Shown piece after piece: positions 1-4,364 of a DNA stretch of 7,432 nt. Position 1 is the first letter of the stretch. Every line of letters begins with the position of its first letter. The position numbers and the translations under genes were made by a program. The notes beneath the pieces are model-generated. The model ran no database searches, was not told the DNA's origin, and saw only the letters and a program-made list of their open reading frames with translations. Source of the DNA: a bacterium (GTDB lineage Bacteria > Cyanobacteriota > Vampirovibrionia > Gastranaerophilales > Gastranaerophilaceae); assembly GCA_017995595.1 (NCBI GenBank), contig JAGOIO010000067.1, positions 1 to 7,432 on the forward strand. The letters are read 5' to 3'.

Positions 1-53
1 CTATGATTAAACTTAAAAACATGATTGAAGGTATGCTCTTGATTCAAGATTAA
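1..53 (+). other. Possible C-terminal tail of an upstream gene (partial)
   Basis: Of the three forward frames only one is open from the left edge. It runs to a TAA at 51-53 and would end in ...IEGMLLIQD. The other two forward frames stop within the first ten bases. If a same-strand gene lies to the left, this is where it ends, about 80 bases before peptidase T. Seventeen codons are too few to identify a family or to exclude chance, so this is a weak call. Confidence 0.2.
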
Positions 54-121
54 TTATCTGATACATTCTTCTTTGTAATATGTGAAATTTATTTTCTCTA
101 TTAATATTTCCGTTAAAATAT

Positions 122-127
122 GAGGGT
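122..127 (+). promoter_or_regulatory. Shine-Dalgarno for pepT
   Basis: GAGGGT lies 8 bases before the ATG at 136 and fixes that start. The upstream 80 bases are A/T-rich with several -10-like hexamers (for example TAAAAT at 114-119), but none has a convincing -35 at the right distance, so no promoter is called. Confidence 0.7.
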
Positions 128-135
128 ATTTTATT

Positions 136-1425
136 ATGAAAAATGAAGTTACTGAGGTTTTTAGTTTAATAAACGAAGCAAGATTGATTAACGATTTCGT
201 AGAAATGGCAAAAGTTGATACAGGCTCTTGTGAAGAAATAGCTGAAAGTGGTAAAATCCCAAGTACGGAAAAACAGGTTGGATTTGCAGATAATCTTGCC
301 TTAAAATTAAAACAGATGGGTTTGAGAGACGTTTCTGTCGATAAACATTCTATTGTTACTGCAACTTTTGACGGTAATATTGATGAAAATTCTCCGATTA
401 TAGGCTTGTTAGCTCACATGGATACAAGTCCAAGTGTTCCGACAGGTGTGGTTTTACCTCAAATCAGAGATTACAATGGAGGGGGAATAAAGTTAGCTGG
501 TGATGTTGTAATAGCGGAAAAAGATTTGACAAATTATATCGGACAAAAAGTTATTACCGCAAGTGGTGAGACACTTTTAGGGGCTGATGATAAGGCCGGT
601 ATTGCTGAAATTATTGAAGCATTAAATATTTTTATTGAAAATCCTCAATTAAAGCACCCGACAGTTAAAATTGCTTTTACTCCTGATGAAGAGACAGGGT
701 GTGGTATTTCAAAATTTGATATAAAAGCTTTTGGTGCTGATGTGGCTTATACCGTGGACGGTGATGTTCCGTCAGTTATTGAAGATGAGTCTTTTAATGC
801 TTTTAATCCTGAAATTATTATAAACGGACAAAATGTTCACACAGGCTATGCAAAAGGAAAAATGATTAATGCTATTTCGGTTGCAAGTTGGCTTATAAAT
901 GAACTGCCAAAAGACGAAGTTCCTGAAAAAACAGAGGGTAGGCAAGGATTTTTCCATGTCGATGGAATTTCAGGTGATGTCTCTTCTGTTAAAATTAATA
1001 TGCTTGTTCGAGACCATGATTTTAAAAAAGCGTTAGATAAAATTGAATTTTTAGAATCGGTTATTGAAAAAGCTGAAAAAAAGTTTGGGTGTAAAATTGA
1101 GTTTAATAGAAAAGAAAAATACAGAAATATGAAAGTTGAATTGGATAAATTTCCTGCGGTTGTTGAGTTTGCAAAAGAGGGCGTAAAACGCTCTGGCTTT
1201 GAGCCAAAGACAGTTGCAATAAGAGGTGGAACTGACGGGTCTCAACTTTCTTTACAAGGCTTGCTTACGCCAAATTTGGGTGCAGGCGGACATAATTTCC
1301 ACAGTAAAACAGAATTTTTGCCTGTTGAAGAAATGAAAAAATGTGCGGAAAATATCGTGAATATTTTAATTGTTTGGGCAGAGAAAGCAAATGAGGTTAT
1401 GCCTAAAATCGTTGAACGCAGATAA
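136..1425 (+). CDS. pepT: Peptidase T (M20B family tripeptide aminopeptidase)
   Basis: This is a cytosolic di-zinc exopeptidase that removes the N-terminal residue from tripeptides, a late step in peptide use. The 429 residues are slightly longer than the roughly 410 usual for PepT. Visible motifs in order are: H94-M-D96-T-S-P (zinc ligand and catalytic Asp), G149-A-D151-D-K-A-G (bridging Asp), P183-D-E185-E186-T-G (general base and zinc ligand), T206-V-D208-G (zinc ligand), and N233-V-H235 in the lid/dimerisation domain. They continue with I362-R363-G-G-T-D-G (substrate carboxylate binding) and N387-F-H389-S-K-T-E (last zinc ligand). All expected metal ligands are present, so the enzyme should be active. 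The ATG at 136 has a good Shine-Dalgarno. The gene is convergent with the small secreted-protein operon, 25 bases away, and no strong terminator separates them. Assignment by family motifs is very secure; a role in amino-acid scavenging is inferred. Confidence 0.97.
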   Translation: MKNEVTEVFSLINEARLINDFVEMAKVDTGSCEEIAESGKIPSTEKQVGFADNLALKLKQMGLRDVSVDKHSIVTATFDGNIDENSPIIGLLAHMDTSPSVPTGVVLPQIRDYNGGGIKLAGDVVIAEKDLTNYIGQKVITASGETLLGADDKAGIAEIIEALNIFIENPQLKHPTVKIAFTPDEETGCGISKFDIKAFGADVAYTVDGDVPSVIEDESFNAFNPEIIINGQNVHTGYAKGKMINAISVASWLINELPKDEVPEKTEGRQGFFHVDGISGDVSSVKINMLVRDHDFKKALDKIEFLESVIEKAEKKFGCKIEFNRKEKYRNMKVELDKFPAVVEFAKEGVKRSGFEPKTVAIRGGTDGSQLSLQGLLTPNLGAGGHNFHSKTEFLPVEEMKKCAENIVNILIVWAEKANEVMPKIVERR

Positions 1426-1450
1426 TTTTTATAAATTTTTGGAATAAAAA

Positions 1451-1717
1451 CTATTTTGTTCTGTAATTTTGTCCAAATGTATTGCTTTTCATTTGATTTT
1501 GAATTCTTGTTATATCGCTTTTAGGGCTTGAAGAGTTTAGCGTTCTCATAATATGCATTTTTTCGTCAAAAACTTGTTTAGAAGCATAATATTTTGTAAG
1601 CTTCATTTGTTGTTGATTCTGTTTAATCAAAATATCTGTAGGGCTTGCGTAGTCTGCAAGTGCAGGCATGCTTGATATGATTAATATTAATAATGCAAAG
1701 ATTAAAAATTTTTTCAT
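1451..1717 (-). CDS. Small secreted protein of unknown function (88 aa)
   Basis: No family is recognised. The N-terminus is a Sec signal peptide: MKK, a hydrophobic run of about 15 residues (FLIFALLILIISS), then P-A-L-A with likely cleavage after Ala21. The mature part is about 67 residues, hydrophilic and rich in Gln, Lys and Ser, with no cysteines. It has two probably helical stretches (about 25-60 and 68-82). There is no lipobox, so it should be periplasmic or exported. The ATG directly follows the TAA of the upstream gene (TAAATG, zero gap). Its Shine-Dalgarno, AGGAAGAG at 1726-1733, lies inside the end of that gene 8 bases away, so the two are co-transcribed and probably translationally coupled. 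The stop codon is TAG. The signal peptide, spacing and ribosome site make the gene credible; its function is unknown. Confidence 0.8.
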   Translation of the reverse strand: MKKFLIFALLILIISSMPALADYASPTDILIKQNQQQMKLTKYYASKQVFDEKMHIMRTLNSSSPKSDITRIQNQMKSNTFGQNYRTK

Positions 1718-2224
1718 TTATTTTGCTCTTCCTATCATATTGCCGTTCTCGTCATAAATTATTCCGTTGACGGAATGTGCCAAGAGTTGTCCAGACGGAG
1801 TGAACCTGAAAAGTTCATTTTTAGATACGGTTAAGCTTGTAAGTACAAGATTCCCGTTTAAATCATACCTGTAACCTCTGTGAGGGTATATGAAAACGCT
1901 TCTGTCATATTTGTCAACATTACGTAAGCTCATGTCTCTGCCGTATATATATGCAACATCATTTTCGCCTTTATATAGTGCGGTAACGCCAATTACTATT
2001 CCACTATTGTTGTAAGTATAAACTGCTTTTTGGACATAAGGACTATTTTTAAAATAGGCATGTCCTGTAAACGTAAAGTTATCAGGGATTCCTTCTTGTA
2101 CGTATTCTCTGGCGGAATCAACGTCATATTTTACTCCGCCTTCAATCATTGTTGCGAAAGCAACGGATTTTATTGTGATTGAGCAGAATAGAACTATTAA
2201 AAACAGTTTTAAAAATTTTTTCAT
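1718..2224 (-). CDS. Secreted protein with YD/RHS-like short repeats
   Basis: The precursor has 168 residues. The signal peptide runs from MKKFLKLF through a hydrophobic core to V-A-F-A, with likely cleavage after Ala24. The mature domain carries four imperfect copies of an aromatic-x-[YF]-x2-[NS]-G-x-[hydrophobic]2 motif: 69-79 (YTYNNSGIVIG), 118-127 (YRYDLNGNLV), 139-149 (FRFTPSGQLLA) and 155-165 (IIYDENGNMIG). This is the pattern of YD/RHS or MORN-like beta-hairpin repeats, which build strand-rich surface proteins, so an exported beta-repeat protein is likely. The exact family and ligand are unknown. The start is supported by AGAGG at 2231-2235, 6 bases upstream, and by a promoter just behind it. 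It is the first gene of a two-gene operon. No catalytic motif and no transmembrane helix beyond the signal peptide were seen. Confidence 0.85.
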   Translation of the reverse strand: MKKFLKLFLIVLFCSITIKSVAFATMIEGGVKYDVDSAREYVQEGIPDNFTFTGHAYFKNSPYVQKAVYTYNNSGIVIGVTALYKGENDVAYIYGRDMSLRNVDKYDRSVFIYPHRGYRYDLNGNLVLTSLTVSKNELFRFTPSGQLLAHSVNGIIYDENGNMIGRAK

Positions 2225-2242
2225 AAAATACCTCTTAGAATT

Positions 2243-2270
2243 ATTATAACAAAATTTATGAAAAAATCAA
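2243..2270 (-). promoter_or_regulatory. Sigma-70-type promoter for the secreted-protein operon
   Basis: Read on the minus strand, TTGATT (2270-2265) is followed after 16 bases by a perfect TATAAT (2248-2243). Transcription would start near 2236, just ahead of the AGAGG ribosome site and the ATG at 2224, giving a very short leader. The site lies in the roughly 97-base divergent gap and points away from the nuclease-like gene. Confidence 0.6.
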
Positions 2271-2309
2271 AAACGGAAAATATGTTAGTTTTTTGGATTA
2301 AATATATTG

Positions 2310-2315
2310 TATAAT
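2310..2315 (+). promoter_or_regulatory. Perfect -10 box 6 bases before an ATG (possible leaderless start)
   Basis: TATAAT at 2310-2315 is separated from the ATG at 2322 by six bases, so a normal initiation distance would place the first transcribed base at or next to the start codon. No purine-rich Shine-Dalgarno precedes that ATG. A -35 is not clear; TTAGTT at 2285-2290 is poor and 19 bases away. A TTG at 2307 is in frame, but the -10 box overlaps it and it adds non-signal residues, so it is an unlikely start. Confidence 0.45.
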
Positions 2316-2321
2316 AGAAAC

Positions 2322-2687
2322 ATGACTAAAAAATTTTTAATATTAATAATCTTACTTTTAATTAGTAGTGCAAAAGTTTTTTCTGCACACTTAAATCCTG
2401 AAAAATTCTATCAGGCAAGGTGGTGTAATGCTCATAATGGAATTATGGAATACAAATTGTTTGATGCAACCAGAGTGGATTGCCTGACAGATACTGAAGC
2501 TGTAGAATTTGATTTCGCAAAGAAATGGGCAGAAGCTATCGGTCAATCCTTGTATTATGGAAAAATAACAGGCAAAACTCCAACCATTGGTTTGATTTTA
2601 GAAACTCCTGCCGACAAAAGATATTATGAAAGAATTTTACCGCTTTGCTATCAATATGGGATAAATTTATATAAAATAGAGCCGTAA
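2322..2687 (+). CDS. Secreted PD-(D/E)XK nuclease-like conserved protein
   Basis: The precursor has 121 residues. MTKK and a hydrophobic core lead to V-F-S-A, a Sec signal peptide with likely cleavage after Ser21 or Ala22. The mature part matches, from memory, a widespread uncharacterised exported family with WC..HNG..EY.L.D.TRVDCLT..AvEfDFa.KWaEAiGQSLYY..Tgk. Visible here are W34-C35, H38-N-G, D53-C-L-T, E62-F-D64, K68-W69, E71-A-I-G-Q75 and Y78-Y79. The Asp, Glu-x-Asp, displaced Lys and Gln order resembles a PD-(D/E)XK nuclease core, with Gln75 in the place of the Q motif of RecB-like enzymes. Nuclease activity is an inference; exported members have no proven role that I can name. Cys35 and Cys55 could form a disulfide. 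I chose ATG 2322 over the in-frame TTG at 2307 because the signal peptide begins there. The gene is divergent from the minus-strand secreted-protein operon. Confidence 0.85.
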   Translation: MTKKFLILIILLLISSAKVFSAHLNPEKFYQARWCNAHNGIMEYKLFDATRVDCLTDTEAVEFDFAKKWAEAIGQSLYYGKITGKTPTIGLILETPADKRYYERILPLCYQYGINLYKIEP

Positions 2688-2753
2688 ATTTAATTTTTGC
2701 GTACAAAAAGCAAACGAATTCGTGTATTATTAAGAAATGTTAAATTAAATTTA
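2685..2753. repeat. 12-bp A/T inverted repeat after the nuclease-like gene
   Basis: TAAATTTAATTT (2685-2696, including the stop codon) is exactly complementary in inverse to AAATTAAATTTA (2742-2753). A smaller TTTTTG/CAAAAA hairpin with a CGTA loop lies inside at 2694-2709. With A/T pairs only, a strong RNA stem is doubtful. No better terminator was found for this gene. Confidence 0.3.
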
Positions 2754-2790
2754 TCGCTACAACTCAACAAGGGCAAGCTTTTTAAAAAAT

Positions 2791-2812
2791 AGTATATACT
2801 CGATAGATATCT
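2791..2812. promoter_or_regulatory. Two adjacent palindromes, candidate RHH operator
   Basis: AGTATATACT (2791-2800) and AGATATCT (2805-2812) are both perfect palindromes with centres 13 bp apart. They lie about 75-95 bases before the ribbon-helix-helix gene. Ribbon-helix-helix proteins commonly bind short tandem palindromes in their own promoter, so autoregulation is plausible. TATACT within the first palindrome looks like a -10 box but lacks a -35. A weak alternative promoter is TTGTAT (2823-2828) with TATAAA (2844-2849), 15 bases apart. In such A/T-rich DNA short palindromes also arise by chance. Confidence 0.35.
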
Positions 2813-2872
2813 TTTAGCACTTTTGTATATTTATTTGTTTTTATATAAATACAAGAGGTAAAAAAGAGAAAA

Positions 2873-2878
2873 AAGGAG
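2873..2878 (+). promoter_or_regulatory. Strong Shine-Dalgarno for the RHH gene
   Basis: AAGGAG lies 9 bases before the ATG at 2888 and is the best ribosome site in the window. It suggests efficient translation of a small regulator and fixes the start. Confidence 0.8.
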
Positions 2879-2887
2879 ATAACAGTT

Positions 2888-3076
2888 ATGGCAAGAGTTT
2901 TGATTTCAATGCCCGAAGATTTTTTAAGCAGAATTGATGAAGTCGCAGACGGAGAAAATCGTTCTCGTTCAGAATTAATCAGAGAAGCATTAAGAACATA
3001 TATTCATAAACAAAAAGTTAGAGACAATGCGTTGGCATCAAAGAACGCAAACATTTTGGAAGCACTACTAGGCTAA
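2888..3076 (+). CDS. Ribbon-helix-helix (CopG/MetJ-Arc type) DNA-binding protein
   Basis: This 62-residue protein has the standard RHH layout. A beta-strand A-R-V-L-I-S-M-P (2-9) is followed by helix 1 (E10 to about A20), the N-R-S-R-S-E turn (24-29), and helix 2 (L30-I-R-E-A-L-R-T-Y-I39). A basic tail and a short helical end (50-62) complete it. Strands of two subunits would pair into the DNA major groove, so the protein should act as a dimeric transcriptional regulator. RHH proteins of this size are often antitoxins, but no toxin ORF is adjacent, so a solitary regulator is more likely. The long 5' spacer with palindromes hints at autoregulation. Downstream lies a hairpin-rich region and a strong terminator, likely in the same transcript. 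The fold assignment is secure; targets are unknown. Confidence 0.92.
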   Translation: MARVLISMPEDFLSRIDEVADGENRSRSELIREALRTYIHKQKVRDNALASKNANILEALLG

Positions 3077-3086
3077 GACTAAAAAT

Positions 3087-3208
3087 AATCAAGTGTTCTG
3101 GGGAGGATACTTGATTGAGAAAACTAAGTACAAAAGCAAAACCATAAGGGTTGATTGACGCATTAATGGTTACGAAAATTTGGGGAAATATTACAAAAGA
3201 AGTAATAT
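3087..3208 (+). ncRNA. Hairpin-rich 3' UTR or small structured RNA (candidate)
   Basis: Between the RHH stop and the terminator are three further inverted repeats. AATCAAGT/ACTTGATT (3087-3094 with 3109-3116, 8 bp) encloses a 14-base loop holding GGGGAGGA. AACCAT/ATGGTT (3140-3145 with 3166-3171) is the second. ATATTAC/GTAATAT (3188-3194 with 3202-3208) has a 7-base loop. TTGATTGA occurs twice (3111-3118, 3151-3158), so the first left arm could pair with either copy, and AACC could also pair with GGTT at 3149-3152. No credible ORF fills the region. It ends in a strong intrinsic terminator, so it is probably transcribed with the RHH gene or as a separate RNA of about 190 bases. It matches no RNA family that I recognise. 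Confidence 0.4.
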
Positions 3209-3245
3209 AAAAATTTAAAACTAAACGAAATTAAATAGTAAACTT

Positions 3246-3275
3246 GGATTCAGACTTGTTCTGAATCCTTTTTTT
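3246..3275 (+). terminator. Intrinsic terminator
   Basis: GGATTCAGA (3246-3254) pairs perfectly with TCTGAATCC (3260-3268) across a 5-base loop and is followed by seven T (3269-3275). It ends plus-strand transcription from the RHH unit two bases before the end of the convergent gene. On the minus strand the sequence after the hairpin is only moderately T-rich, so it may work weakly in that direction too. Confidence 0.93.
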
Positions 3276-3277
3276 GC

Positions 3278-4174
3278 TTAATTATGTTTAAACTTAAATA
3301 AATCGTTGATTTTATTGTTGATAATTTTAATTATATCTGTTGCAGTGTTTATGTAAGCTCGTATATCTGAAAGTCCAATAGGGCTTAAACCAAAGCCGTG
3401 TTGCTTGACATATTGAACATTACCATTCCAAATTGCACAATTCGTGCTTGCTATAGATTGTGGCAAATTCTGTTCAATAGGTGATTTTTTAGACATTTCA
3501 AAATTAATTCTCGGTTGGTCGAAAAATCTTGATTTATCGCTTAAATTTCCTGTAATTTTTTTTGTAACGACTTCTGCTATGTAGTTATTGAGATTTTTAC
3601 GAGAGATTTTTTTGTGGTCAAATCCCCAAAGAATAAATCTTCTCATACTCATTTTGTTAAATTCTATCATTGAAGTCATTGCACTTTGGCTTCCGTGTGC
3701 GGTTTTAAGCATATTTTGAAAATGTGCACTTCGTGCAAATGCATCAATAAACGGTGTTAAAAAATGTGTATTTCCATAATGATTTTGGCGACTTTCTGCA
3801 AATTTATCTATTTCTTCAATATTTTTAAATCCTATTTCATCTGAATTAATTTCTATTTCGCCAAGAGGATTTAAGCATCTTGCGATAGCTTTTCTATTTT
3901 TGCCGAAAGACTTTAGTTCAACGCTTTTAGGTAATGGTAAATGGTATGCTTTAAAAATTTTAACTGTTTTTGCAATACAGGCTGCGATAGCTTTATTTCC
4001 TCTAAGGTTTGCTCTTATGCCGTCTCGTGCAAGATAATATTCTATATCTTTTACATTAATTCTATTTGTGTAACTTATAAAATCTTTTGTAAGACCTCTT
4101 CCAAATGTTGGGGTATTCTTTTTATAATTAAATTTTTTAGCTTCTAAATTTATCGATGGTGCGGATACTTCCAT
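3278..4174 (-). CDS. Uncharacterised protein, possibly a degenerate zincin-like domain
   Basis: This is a 298-residue, basic, cytosolic-looking protein with no signal peptide or membrane helix. I do not recognise a named family. The order of landmarks resembles zincin metallopeptidase/toxin domains: L-P-L-P-K-S-V (79-85), then G-E-I-E-I-N (105-110), then T136-H137-F-L-T-P-F-I-D-A-F-A-R-S-A-H151 where active members have H.....HExxHxxH, then I190-S and N198-Y-I-A-E-V-V-T-K-K-I-T-G209, like the conserved '(v)S...EfvAEvf..l.tG' block that supplies the last ligand. Here the HExxH residues appear replaced (D144, A145, R148), so catalysis is unlikely. The N-terminal N-T-P-T-F-G-R-G (20-27) resembles a short '(P/S)FG' motif that I associate with lineage-specific proteins of Gastranaerophilales. 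The ATG at 4174 has AAAGGA 12 bases upstream (4187-4192) and GGTGA at 4178-4182. Existence of the gene is secure; function is not. Confidence 0.8.
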   Translation of the reverse strand: MEVSAPSINLEAKKFNYKKNTPTFGRGLTKDFISYTNRINVKDIEYYLARDGIRANLRGNKAIAACIAKTVKIFKAYHLPLPKSVELKSFGKNRKAIARCLNPLGEIEINSDEIGFKNIEEIDKFAESRQNHYGNTHFLTPFIDAFARSAHFQNMLKTAHGSQSAMTSMIEFNKMSMRRFILWGFDHKKISRKNLNNYIAEVVTKKITGNLSDKSRFFDQPRINFEMSKKSPIEQNLPQSIASTNCAIWNGNVQYVKQHGFGLSPIGLSDIRAYINTATDIIKIINNKINDLFKFKHN

Positions 4175-4251
4175 TTTTCACCAAAATCCTTTCGGGTAGC
4201 GTATTTAATTTTCGCTGTTAGTAAACATTTTGTTTCTTAGTATAAATCTAA

Positions 4252-4265
4252 AAAAAATATTTTTT
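4252..4265. repeat. 14-bp A6-TA-T6 palindrome
   Basis: This perfect A/T palindrome lies in the divergent gap between the degenerate-zincin gene and the polyprenyl synthase gene, about 20 bases upstream of the latter's -35. Phased A/T tracts here could bend DNA or act as an UP element; that role is inferred. On the minus strand TATACT (4244-4239) is a possible -10 for the leftward gene, but without a clear -35. Confidence 0.3.
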
Positions 4266-4285
4266 GCGAATATATTACAATAAAT

Positions 4286-4313
4286 TTTACATATTTTAAT
4301 AAGTTGCTATAAA
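4286..4313 (+). promoter_or_regulatory. Promoter for the polyprenyl synthase operon
   Basis: TTTACA (4286-4291), five of six matches to the -35 consensus, is followed after 16 bases by TATAAA (4308-4313). A TGC directly before it gives an extended -10. The start point would be near 4320. Any of the ATGs at 4329, 4341 or 4365 can therefore lie on the transcript. No terminator lies between the following genes, so it probably drives all three. Confidence 0.65.
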
Positions 4314-4364
4314 ATTTTATGGTAAAATATGAAATATACAATGAAAAAGAGAGAAAATAAGGCT

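Noticed and set aside
772..1245. Minus-strand open frames inside pepT
   Set aside because: They overlap conserved peptidase T coding sequence and show no Shine-Dalgarno or domain; they are shadows.
1426..1450. TTTTTAT/ATAAAAA inverted repeat between pepT and the convergent gene
   Set aside because: It has A/T pairs only, an 11-base loop and no G/C-rich stem; it is unlikely to be a real intrinsic terminator.
3093..3158. Small frame GTG 3093 to TGA 3158 (21 codons), continuing past the stop as R-I-N-G-Y-E-N-L-G-K-Y-Y for another 18 codons
   Set aside because: It reads somewhat like protein, and a broken toxin remnant next to the RHH gene was considered. It has a stop in the middle, no upstream ribosome site for the GTG, and overlaps inverted repeats. 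No family was recognised, and other genes here give no hint of UGA recoding.
3941..4147. Cys/Phe-rich plus-strand open frame
   Set aside because: It lies antisense within the 298-residue minus-strand gene, has no ribosome site, and its composition is typical of antisense to a Lys-rich gene.
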